Source: CAYVBE01 sp964448935
Lineage (GTDB): Bacteria; Planctomycetota; Brocadiia; SM23-32
Assembly (NCBI GenBank): GCA_964448935.1
Contig: CAYVBE010000038.1
Location: forward strand, 1 to 25,423
Length of the DNA: 25,423 bases
Direction of reading: 5' to 3'
Part shown: in pieces, positions 7,316 to 14,508 of the stretch
How positions within the stretch are numbered: the stretch's first letter is position 1
Layout of the letters: the number at the start of each line of letters is the position of its first letter
Position numbers and translations under genes: made by a program
The notes under the pieces: model-generated
Seen by the model: the letters and a program-made list of their open reading frames with translations, nothing else
Told to the model about the DNA's origin: nothing
Database searches by the model: none

Positions 7316-7408
7316 TTACGGTTCTTCATCCGAAGCTTCATTGTTCTGCAGGGAATGCGAATTCCCCTCCGGTTTTGTGGCGTTGAGATCGCACCGCGGA
7401 CACCCCAT
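7316..7408 (-). CDS. Possible 30-aa CxxC mini-ORF upstream of the small acidic gene
   Basis: An ATG at 7408 opens a 30-codon frame starting MGCPRCDLNA, with one CPRC knuckle like the first half of a zinc ribbon, and an acidic end. It stops 16 bases before the GTG at 7299. There is no ribosome binding site, and the second CxxC pair of a zinc ribbon is missing. It may be a remnant or chance. Confidence 0.15.
   Translation of the reverse strand: MGCPRCDLNATKPEGNSHSLQNNEASDEEP
7351..7366. other. 6-bp hairpin with a GCGA loop (plus strand)
   Basis: GGGAAT-GCGA-ATTCCC is a perfect inverted repeat. On the minus-strand transcript of the small acidic gene it lies in the leader, about 50 bases before the preferred GTG start. 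Confidence 0.5.
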
Positions 7409-7456
7409 GCCAGCGGATGCAGTGGGAATGGGACGGAACACGCGCCCCGAGCCCGG

Positions 7457-7474
7457 AGCGGCTCAGGAGCCGCT
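7457..7474. other. Perfect 8-bp inverted repeat in the leader region
   Basis: AGCGGCTC and GAGCCGCT are separated by 2 bases, forming a GC-rich hairpin just downstream of the inner of the two minus-strand promoters. No T-run follows on either strand, so it is not a standard terminator. Confidence 0.6.
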
Positions 7475-7493
7475 GTCCGTCAAAGATACATCC

Positions 7494-7521
7494 ATTTTAG
7501 TCCCACCCCATGCGATGTCAA
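7494..7521 (-). promoter_or_regulatory. Sigma70-type promoter, inner of a tandem pair
   Basis: On the minus strand, TTGACA (7521-7516) is followed after 16 bases by TAAAAT (7499-7494). It would start a leader of about 190 bases to the GTG at 7299. Confidence 0.55.
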
Positions 7522-7538
7522 GGCCCAAAACGCGCGGG

Positions 7539-7568
7539 ATTATAGCGGCCGGGGTGGGGGCATGTCAA
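7539..7568 (-). promoter_or_regulatory. Sigma70-type promoter, outer of a tandem pair
   Basis: On the minus strand, a perfect TTGACA (7568-7563) is followed after 18 bases by a perfect TATAAT (7544-7539). It begins only 5 bases after the xylulokinase stop, so the downstream small gene has its own transcription start. Confidence 0.65.
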
Positions 7569-7572
7569 GGCT

Positions 7573-9114
7573 TCAAGCGTATAGCTCTGTAACTTTGTCC
7601 GTTATCGCGTCGAAATCGCTCTCCAGCGAGCGGTAGAGCTGCTGAAACAGGGGGTAAAATTCGGCGTAGATACGAGCGTTTTCCTCGTTTACCTCGTATT
7701 CGCTGGTGATGTTGATGGCGGCTTCGCATGCTTCCGGCACGCTCGACCACGCCCCGGTGCCCACGCCGGCCAGCAGGGCCACCCCGTAGGCCGGCCCCTC
7801 GCCGGCGTTGATGGTGCAGACCGGATGGTTGTACACGTCTGCCTGCAGCTGCCGCCACATCTCGCTGCGCGCGCCCCCGCCGGAGAGGCGGATCTGCCGC
7901 ACGTCAATACCCAGCCAGCGCATGATCTCCAGCGAGTCCTTCATGGCGTACGTAATGCCTTCCAGGACGCTGCGGATCACCTCGTTCTTGCCGTGGCGCG
8001 GGGTGAGGCCCACCAGCGCGCCGCGGGCGTTGGGGTCGGCGTGGGGTGTGCGCTCTCCGGTCAGGTAAGGCAGGAACAGCAGCCCCTCCGCGCCCGGAAC
8101 CGCCTCTGCCGCCTCGGCGGTGAGCAGCTCGTAGGGGTCCACGTCCTGTTCGGCGGCGCGGGCCTTCTCGACCTCGGCGAAGTGGTTGCGATACCACTGG
8201 AACGATCCGCCGGCGCTGAGCACCACGCCCATCAGGTGCCACTTGCCGGGCACGGCGTGGCAGAAGGTGTGCAGCCGGCCCTCAGGGTCGGTGGCCACCT
8301 CGTCGCTGAAGGCGAAAACCACGCCGCTGGTGCCGATGGTGGCGCTGATTACGCCGGTGCGCACGATGCCGTTGCCGACGGCACCGGCCGCCTGGTCGCC
8401 CCCGCCGCCTACGATGGGAGTGCCCGGGGCCAGCCCCAGGTCTTCCGCCACAGCGGGCGACACCTCGGCGCTGACTTCTTGCGATTCGTAGCAGTCGGCC
8501 AGCAGGTCGCGGTCTATCTCCAGGGCTTCCAGCAGTTCGTCGCACCAGTCCCGCTCGCGGATGTCCAGCAGCAGCATTCCGCTGGCGTCGCTGACCTCGG
8601 TCGCGAACGTTCCGCTAAGGCGGAAGCGCACGTAGTCCTTGGGCAGCAGCACCTTGCGGCACTTCTCGTAGTTCTGGGGCTCGTTGTTGCGCACCCAGAG
8701 GATCTTCGGCGCGGTGAAGCCGGTGAGCGCCGGGTTGCAGACCAGCTCCAGCAGTCGGTCGTAGCCCACGGTTTCGGTTATCTGGCGGCACTCGGCGGCC
8801 GTGCGCTGATCGTTCCACAGGATGGCGGGCCGGATGACCTCGTGCGCCTCGTCCAGCATGACCAGGCCGTGCATCTGCCCGCTCAGGCCGATGCCCTGCA
8901 CCTCGGACGCGTCAATGCCCGCCTCGGCGATGACCTTGCGGATGGACTCGCGCGTGCCCTCCCACCAGTCTTCGGGGTTCTGTTCACTCCAGAGGGGCTT
9001 CGGGGAATAGCAGGGGTATTCGGTGGTCACCGTGGCGATGACCTGGCCTTCTTCGTCGCACAGCAGCGCCTTGGCCCCCGTGGTGCTCACGTCAATGCCC
9101 ATCAGGTAACCCAT
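7573..9114 (-). CDS. xylB: Xylulokinase-like FGGY-family sugar kinase
   Basis: The 513-aa product is an FGGY carbohydrate kinase most like xylulokinase, which phosphorylates D-xylulose to xylulose-5-phosphate for the pentose phosphate pathway. Seen are the N-terminal ATPase strand 'GIDVSTTGAKALL' (residues 6-18), 'PLWSEQNPEDWW' (40-51), 'GLSGQMHGLV' (76-85), 'LWNDQR' (99-104), 'DASGMLLLD' (176-184), and 'VGGGGDQAAG' with the catalytic base Asp240 (equivalent to Asp233 of E. coli XylB). The C-terminal 'LSGGGARSEMW' is the adenine-site motif. It is slightly longer than E. coli XylB (484 aa). GGAGG upstream sets the ATG at 9114. No xylose isomerase gene is in the window. The glycosidase gene lies just upstream, but a perfect promoter separates the two. 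Other FGGY pentose or pentulose substrates remain possible. Confidence 0.9.
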   Translation of the reverse strand: MGYLMGIDVSTTGAKALLCDEEGQVIATVTTEYPCYSPKPLWSEQNPEDWWEGTRESIRKVIAEAGIDASEVQGIGLSGQMHGLVMLDEAHEVIRPAILWNDQRTAAECRQITETVGYDRLLELVCNPALTGFTAPKILWVRNNEPQNYEKCRKVLLPKDYVRFRLSGTFATEVSDASGMLLLDIRERDWCDELLEALEIDRDLLADCYESQEVSAEVSPAVAEDLGLAPGTPIVGGGGDQAAGAVGNGIVRTGVISATIGTSGVVFAFSDEVATDPEGRLHTFCHAVPGKWHLMGVVLSAGGSFQWYRNHFAEVEKARAAEQDVDPYELLTAEAAEAVPGAEGLLFLPYLTGERTPHADPNARGALVGLTPRHGKNEVIRSVLEGITYAMKDSLEIMRWLGIDVRQIRLSGGGARSEMWRQLQADVYNHPVCTINAGEGPAYGVALLAGVGTGAWSSVPEACEAAINITSEYEVNEENARIYAEFYPLFQQLYRSLESDFDAITDKVTELYA

Positions 9115-9162
9115 TTTCCGGCCTCCGTATCGTGGTTTGAACGCAGTTCCGCGCGGGGAGCC

Positions 9163-9190
9163 ATTATATGCCCGAGGGCCGGGCTGTCAA
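9163..9190 (-). promoter_or_regulatory. Consensus sigma70 promoter for the xylulokinase gene
   Basis: On the minus strand, TTGACA (9190-9185) is followed after 16 bases by TATAAT (9168-9163), both perfect hexamers. The leader to the ATG at 9114 would be about 42 bases and carries GGAGG. Confidence 0.75.
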
Positions 9191-9198
9191 AGCCTGTC

Positions 9199-11622
9199 TC
9201 AGCGGCCCACGTGCCATTCGATGGCCAGGATGGTGGCCGGCGGCAGGTCCACCCGGTAGCCGCCGGCAAAATCGCGCAGGGCCTCTCGTTCGATCGTCAC
9301 CTCTGGCCCCTCGGGCGCCCAGTCGTGCTCGTTGCTGGACTCCAGGTCGGGGGAGGCCAGCCGCCAGAGGCGGGCGGTAGCCTCCCGAACTGTCCCGTCG
9401 AACTCGACACTCACCGGCTGCACCTCGCGGGGATCGTTGCTCACCAGGATGAGCCCGCGCCGGTCGCCCTCCCTGAAGGCGTAGCTGTGGATGCGGGGGA
9501 TGTTGCCGACGGTCATCTCCTGAGGGTTGCGACTCGGACCGTAGCCGGCGCCGAAGCGGTTGGCGGCCGAGAACTTCGGGTCCGCGCCGGCGTGGACCGT
9601 CTCCACCAGGTCACCGCCGATGACCTCGTTGGCGATGCGCAGGGCCAGGAAACGCGGGCGGTAACGGCGCTCGGCCGGGTTGCCAATCCGCAGCACGCCG
9701 CCCCAGACGCGCACCGTGCCGTCAATGTTGCCGAAGGCCCCGCCCGGCCGGAAGCCGTACTGCGACAGGTTGAAGCTCTGCTGCGTCCGCGCGCCCCAGT
9801 GCTTCAGAAGGATCAACATGCTGTGGGTGGCGCTCATCCCACCCGCGCGGCCGACCACCATGCGGTTGATCTTCTCCAGCGGCACCTCGCCCGGGGTGCT
9901 GAACGTCGTGTGATAATTCCCGCCTTCGTAGATCGCGATTTCCATATCGTGGTCCCGGGCGCCCTCCAGGTTTCGGTAGTTCTTGTTGTGTTCCGGGTGC
10001 ATCCACATGTGCCACGCGGAGGCGAAGACGAAGTCGTAGAACCCGGCCGGGTCGCCGGCCCGCTCAATCTGGTCCTGGTAGAGTCCGAAGATGTGATAGC
10101 CGTTGATCGTGAACCGGTCGAAGGCCGGGTGCATGTCCATCAGGCGCCGCCCGCCGCCCTGCTCGTTGACGATGAAGACGAATGTGTCCGGATCGTAGTA
10201 GGGCGAGTTCTTGGCGCGCTCCACGAGCGTCTGCCAGTAGTCGGGTCCCCAGTAACCGGTTCCGCCGAACGTGATGGCCTCGTTGCCGAACTGCACGTGG
10301 ATCTTGTCGAACACGTCGGTCCACGGCTGCTCCCGGCCCAGCTCGGCCCGCAGTTTCCCCCGGCCGGTGTCCGCCGGCGCGCCAACGTATTCCATGAACG
10401 TGTCTATGTCCTCCGGCAGCAGCGTGCCCGGCAGGTTGGCCCAGGGGTTGGCGCCTATGTGTTCGCAGAACTCATAGAATTCGTGCGTGCCGAAGTCGTC
10501 GCGGCGCTTGTTGAGGCCGCGGCGCGAGCGGTTGCGGATGCGGGGCCGGACCCAGTTGATCACCGAATCGCGCGTGTTGCGCAGGTAGCGCACCGAGCCG
10601 GGGCGCAGGAAGCGGAACACGTCCACCAGCTCGTCGCGGAAGGCCGTGGGATTGGTGCCGTCGCCGTCCTTGCCGGCCTGGATATCGTCCAGGAGCACCT
10701 GTCCACCCTCCACGTCGAACTCCAGCATAAAGATGGGGTTACTCTCAGGATCGTCCGGCTTCTCCAACTCGAGTTTCTCGGTGTAGTGGCGCCACTGCCC
10801 GGTCAGCGGTATCTCGACGGAAGTGCCCGGCACGGTGGGGCGGACCGTCAGGGCGGGAGAGCCCCCGGCGGACTTCGCCCAGAACTGAACCGTCCACGTG
10901 CCGTCATATGGCGCGGCCTTGTAAAACTGGACGCGGAACTTGACGAAGGCGCGACCTTCCCGGCCGTCCAGCTTCAGCGCCGCCACGCCCACCGTCTCCT
11001 CGGGCACATCGCCCGTCACCACTTCCGTCCGGTCCGGGGTGCAGTACTGGGTGTCGTACTCGCGGACTTTCACCCGCTGGCCGTCCACCGTCCTGCGTTT
11101 CTCCACCAGCCAGGGATGCTGCCCCGCGTCGAGGTCGCTCTTCTCCAGCAGCACGCCGGCGACGTAACCTTCCCGCGTCCAGGTAACCGGCCGGTCGAAG
11201 CCTACGAAGGTGGTCTCTCGGGTGCCCTTGTTGCCGCCGAACTCGAAGTTGCGCGTCTCGACGGCGGTGACCTTCAATTCCTTCCACTGATCCGGTCCCC
11301 CGAGCATGTATGCGGTGGCGCCTACCCAGGAGTCGTCCAGACCTTTGCTCCACAGGTAGATGCCCCTGGGGTCCGGCTGATCGTTGTCGCCCATGATGTG
11401 CCGACGCCGGACGGTCCCCTCGAAGTTTTCGGCGACCCGTTGCTTCAGGATGACGGAGTCATAAAAGTTGTCGCCGCTGAAGTGCACCCCGAGCCGCTCG
11501 ACATCCTCGACCAGCGTCCGGTCCGTGAGCGTGACGGTGGTCGTCTCGGCCGCGCGGGCCGAAGAGCAACCCCAGAGCATCGGCGCGAGGAGTAAAAGAC
11601 TCTGTAGCAGTCTCCGGCACAT
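9199..11622 (-). CDS. Putative secreted lipoprotein glycoside hydrolase (clan GH-A-like)
   Basis: The product is 807 aa. Its N-terminus has a lipoprotein signal, hydrophobic residues 5-16 then 'LWGC' with Cys19 as lipidation site, so it probably sits in the outer membrane or periplasm. Residues about 195-320 look like a beta-sandwich carbohydrate-binding insert ('GTWTVQFWAK', 'GQWRHYTEKLEL', 'VLLDDIQAG'). The region around 325-640 resembles a TIM-barrel of the arabinofuranosidase/GH39/GH51 type. 'HVQFGNEA' has the Asn447-Glu448 pair typical of the acid/base, and 'AIYEGGNY' has Glu566 as candidate nucleophile. A C-terminal beta domain follows. I do not recognise a defined GH family, so a glycosidase role is inferred from these motifs only. 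GAAGGGAG before the ATG at 11622 sets the start. It lies upstream of the xylulokinase gene, which suits pentose-containing glycans. Confidence 0.6.
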   Translation of the reverse strand: MCRRLLQSLLLLAPMLWGCSSARAAETTTVTLTDRTLVEDVERLGVHFSGDNFYDSVILKQRVAENFEGTVRRRHIMGDNDQPDPRGIYLWSKGLDDSWVGATAYMLGGPDQWKELKVTAVETRNFEFGGNKGTRETTFVGFDRPVTWTREGYVAGVLLEKSDLDAGQHPWLVEKRRTVDGQRVKVREYDTQYCTPDRTEVVTGDVPEETVGVAALKLDGREGRAFVKFRVQFYKAAPYDGTWTVQFWAKSAGGSPALTVRPTVPGTSVEIPLTGQWRHYTEKLELEKPDDPESNPIFMLEFDVEGGQVLLDDIQAGKDGDGTNPTAFRDELVDVFRFLRPGSVRYLRNTRDSVINWVRPRIRNRSRRGLNKRRDDFGTHEFYEFCEHIGANPWANLPGTLLPEDIDTFMEYVGAPADTGRGKLRAELGREQPWTDVFDKIHVQFGNEAITFGGTGYWGPDYWQTLVERAKNSPYYDPDTFVFIVNEQGGGRRLMDMHPAFDRFTINGYHIFGLYQDQIERAGDPAGFYDFVFASAWHMWMHPEHNKNYRNLEGARDHDMEIAIYEGGNYHTTFSTPGEVPLEKINRMVVGRAGGMSATHSMLILLKHWGARTQQSFNLSQYGFRPGGAFGNIDGTVRVWGGVLRIGNPAERRYRPRFLALRIANEVIGGDLVETVHAGADPKFSAANRFGAGYGPSRNPQEMTVGNIPRIHSYAFREGDRRGLILVSNDPREVQPVSVEFDGTVREATARLWRLASPDLESSNEHDWAPEGPEVTIEREALRDFAGGYRVDLPPATILAIEWHVGR

Positions 11623-11664
11623 GGACGACTCCCTTCATTCGGCGGATTGGTGGTCAGAAGCTTC

Positions 11665-11693
11665 ATCGTATTCGTGCAGGGCCGCGGTTTCAA
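11665..11693 (-). promoter_or_regulatory. Sigma70-type promoter for the glycosidase-like lipoprotein
   Basis: On the minus strand, TTGAAA (11693-11688) is followed after 17 bases by TACGAT (11670-11665), giving a leader of about 36 bases. It is back to back with the cytochrome promoter at 11739-11768. Confidence 0.55.
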
Positions 11694-11738
11694 GAGCCGG
11701 AAAGCCGTCTCACGCGGCTCGCGTCACGCGGGGCCGGG

Positions 11739-11768
11739 TTGACAGCGAAGTCACTGCTCGCATACAAT
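11739..11768 (+). promoter_or_regulatory. Sigma70-type promoter for the first cytochrome
   Basis: TTGACA (11739-11744) is followed after 18 bases by TACAAT (11763-11768). The predicted transcription start near 11775 leaves no leader for an ATG at 11779, but about 64 bases for the ATG at 11839. This supports the later start. Confidence 0.68.
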
Positions 11769-11838
11769 TTTCATAGCGATGGCCGGCGACGATAGTTTTT
11801 TCAAGGTTCCGTTTCACCGCGTTGCGGGGAGGCCGCGC

Positions 11839-14484
11839 ATGACACCGCGGCAGTTCCTGGCATGTCTCGTTCTGGGGGCGGTTCTGCTGCAGGGGGCGTG
11901 GCCGGCCGCGAGAGCCGGGGAGCCGCTTACCTGTCCGGACGGACGGCCCAGCGTCTATAACACCCAGGACCGCAAGTGGCTGCAGACGCTGACGCAGCAG
12001 GAGGAGACCTCCGGGCTGGTCGAGCGGGCCCTGGAGGGGCCGCTGGCGGACGTGGAAGAGATCGTCTTCGCGGTGCGGCAGAGGGGGCCGGGGCACTTTT
12101 ACGAGACCTTCGGGCACGATTTCCGGCTGCAGGACCGCTTCTCCCACAGCCCCGGCGGGGGCCGCATGTGCCGCCTGAATCTGCGCACCGGCGAGGTGTC
12201 CGTCATCCTGGACGATCCCGAGGGCGCGGTGCGCGATCCCTATCTGTCCTACGATGCCCGGAAGATGCTGTTCTCCTGGCGCAAGGCGGGCACGGATATC
12301 TACCTGGTTTACGAGATGAACGCGGACGGCTCCGGCCTGCGCCGGATCACGGACGGGGAGGGCGGTCGCTTCGACGACGTCGAGCCCATCTACCTGCCGG
12401 ACGGCGACATCATGTTCGTCTCCGGGCGCGCCCGGCGTGGCGTTCCCTGCTGGACCACCCAGGTGGGGCTTTGCTACCGGTGCGAGGCGGACGGTTCCGA
12501 CGTCCGTATGGTCTCCAACGGCATCGAGCACGAGATTACCCCCTGGCTGCTGCCGGACGGGCGCATCCTCTATACCCGCTGGGAATACGTCAATCGCTCG
12601 GCCACGAAGTACCACCACCTCTGGGTGTTCAACCCCGACGGCACCGCCGCGATGACCTACTACGGCAACCACCACCCGGGTTTCGCCATGACGGAGGCGA
12701 GGCCGATCCCCGGTTCGGACAGAGTGGTCAGCATTTTCGGCTCCGACCACGGCAACAACGAGCGAGAGGGCTTCGTGGCATTGATCGATCCCGACCGCGG
12801 CCCGGACGACAAGGCCGCCGCTCCCATGATCAGCGCCGGCTACCCGGAGCACGTCAAGGACCCCGAATGTTGGCGCGACCCGTATCCGCTGGGCGACGGT
12901 CTGTTCCTGGTGGCCTGCGAGGACAGACTCTACATCATGGACGACCGCGGCCGGTTTGAGACGCTCTACAGGCTGGACGAAGCATTGAAGGTGCCGCCGC
13001 AGGGCTGGCATAAGTCCTGGGTCCACGAGCCGCGCCCGCTGGTCTCGCGCCCGCGCGAGCCCGTTATACCGGACCGCGTGGATTTCGGGCAGAAGACCGG
13101 CCGACTGGTGCTGGAGGACGTCTCCATATCGCGGGACCGGGGCGTGTCCAGGCGGGGCAACCAGGTGGACCGGCTGATGGTTATCGAGGTGCTGCCCATG
13201 CCGGTGAGCCTGAGCTGGACCGCCGACAGCGCCTACGTGACCAACGGCAGCTACAACATCAAGCGCATCCTGGGCACGGTGCCGATCCACGAAGACGGTT
13301 CCGCTTACATCGAAGTGCCGGCCATGCGGCCCATCTACTTCGTGGCGCTGGACGAGGACGATAACGTCATCAAGGAGATGAACAGCTTCACCAGCGTCAT
13401 GCCGGGCGAGACAACCGGCTGCGTGGGCTGTCACGAGCCGCGCCTCCGTGCGCCGCGGCCCCTCGGCAGGGACACCCTGGCGGCTCTCCAGCGTCCACCG
13501 GCTTCCATCACGCCGCTGGCGCACGTCCCGGAGAGCGGCATCTTCCACATGCCGCGAGACATCCAGCCGATCTTCGATCGCCACTGCGCGAGTTGCCACA
13601 ACTACGAGAAATACGCTGCCGGCCTGGTGCTGAAGGGTGACCGGGGGGTGCGCTTTCTCAACTCCCTGGCCTTCCTGGAGAAGAAGGGCAGGAACAACTC
13701 CGGGCTGGTCGGCATGCTGGAGAACGGCCATCACGAGGTGCGGCTCAGCGCGGAGGAGATGGCGAAGCTCAGGTGGTGGACCACGGTCAAGCTCCAGCAC
13801 AGCGGCACGTACGCCTCTTTCGGCACCGCGGGGGACGAGTGCGACCTGCCCTACAGCCACCCCGAGGGCCCGCAGGGACATGAAAACCCGGACGCCGTGG
13901 CGCTGGAGTTCGACGAGTCGGTTCTGGTGAGGCGCTGCGACTCCTGCCACCGCAATCGCAAGCGCCCGTACGGACACTCCAAATACACCGGGCGCGGCTG
14001 GCCGCGGCAACGCAGCGACGATTACGTGTTCAACATGACGAGGCCGGAGAAGTCGCTGCTGCTTCTGGCGCCGCTCTCCCGAGAGGCGGGCGGATACGGC
14101 CTCTGCCGCGAGATGAAAATGAAAGATTTTGATCGGAAATACCGCGCCTGGAACAGCGAAGTCAAAGGACAGGAACCCACCGAGCCGCGCGCGGACGTGT
14201 TCAAGGACAAGAGCGATCCGGATTACAGGGCCCTGCTGGCCGAACTGCGGCGCATGAGCGCGTATCTGGGGGAGCGCCGGACCTTCCCCCACGCGCGGGA
14301 CTGGCGCCCCGTGGGCGATTACCTCCGTGCCATGAGGCTCTACGGCGTCCTGCCGCCGGGATATGAGATCGGCCAGAAACCACCCGACCCGTTTGCCATA
14401 GACGAAGCCTATTATCGGCTCTTCTACGATGCCCGGACGGGGGACGAAGCACCCCTGCAGATGGCGTCGAAGGAGAGGCCGTGA
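11839..14484 (+). CDS. Exported tri-haem cytochrome c with HzsA-like beta-propeller core
   Basis: The 881-aa product has a signal peptide (hydrophobic about 8-22, cleavage near 'ARA'). A TolB/Tricorn-like beta-propeller follows (about 60-480), with 'YLPDGDIMFVS', a following Cys204, and 'DGRILYTRWEY'. Next is the strand-rich module 'PIHEDGSAYIEVPA' leading to the first haem site CVGCH (528-532). This arrangement resembles the middle domain of hydrazine synthase alpha. CASCH (583-587), preceded by 'IQPIFDRH', and CDSCH (700-704) add two haem sites. It lacks the N-terminal helical domain of its two neighbours, and its C-terminus differs from theirs. It would act in the periplasm or at the outer surface as a redox protein with unknown substrate. 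The ATG at 11839 is preceded by GGGGAGG at 11826-11832; an in-frame ATG at 11779 lacks one. The next cytochrome gene starts 24 bases downstream, so the two are probably co-transcribed. Confidence 0.8.
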   Translation: MTPRQFLACLVLGAVLLQGAWPAARAGEPLTCPDGRPSVYNTQDRKWLQTLTQQEETSGLVERALEGPLADVEEIVFAVRQRGPGHFYETFGHDFRLQDRFSHSPGGGRMCRLNLRTGEVSVILDDPEGAVRDPYLSYDARKMLFSWRKAGTDIYLVYEMNADGSGLRRITDGEGGRFDDVEPIYLPDGDIMFVSGRARRGVPCWTTQVGLCYRCEADGSDVRMVSNGIEHEITPWLLPDGRILYTRWEYVNRSATKYHHLWVFNPDGTAAMTYYGNHHPGFAMTEARPIPGSDRVVSIFGSDHGNNEREGFVALIDPDRGPDDKAAAPMISAGYPEHVKDPECWRDPYPLGDGLFLVACEDRLYIMDDRGRFETLYRLDEALKVPPQGWHKSWVHEPRPLVSRPREPVIPDRVDFGQKTGRLVLEDVSISRDRGVSRRGNQVDRLMVIEVLPMPVSLSWTADSAYVTNGSYNIKRILGTVPIHEDGSAYIEVPAMRPIYFVALDEDDNVIKEMNSFTSVMPGETTGCVGCHEPRLRAPRPLGRDTLAALQRPPASITPLAHVPESGIFHMPRDIQPIFDRHCASCHNYEKYAAGLVLKGDRGVRFLNSLAFLEKKGRNNSGLVGMLENGHHEVRLSAEEMAKLRWWTTVKLQHSGTYASFGTAGDECDLPYSHPEGPQGHENPDAVALEFDESVLVRRCDSCHRNRKRPYGHSKYTGRGWPRQRSDDYVFNMTRPEKSLLLLAPLSREAGGYGLCREMKMKDFDRKYRAWNSEVKGQEPTEPRADVFKDKSDPDYRALLAELRRMSAYLGERRTFPHARDWRPVGDYLRAMRLYGVLPPGYEIGQKPPDPFAIDEAYYRLFYDARTGDEAPLQMASKERP

Positions 14485-14508
14485 CTTCTCGTGTAGAAGG
14501 GGGTTGAA

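Noticed and set aside
7076..7636. Plus-strand open frame of 186 codons with a serine-rich start
   Set aside because: It is antisense to the small acidic gene and its leader. The serine run is the complement of acidic codons, and the minus strand has the promoters and ribosome binding site.
7825..11595. Open frame of 1256 codons on the plus strand
   Set aside because: It lies antisense to the xylulokinase and glycosidase genes, has no domain-like sequence, and is a by-product of high GC codon third positions.
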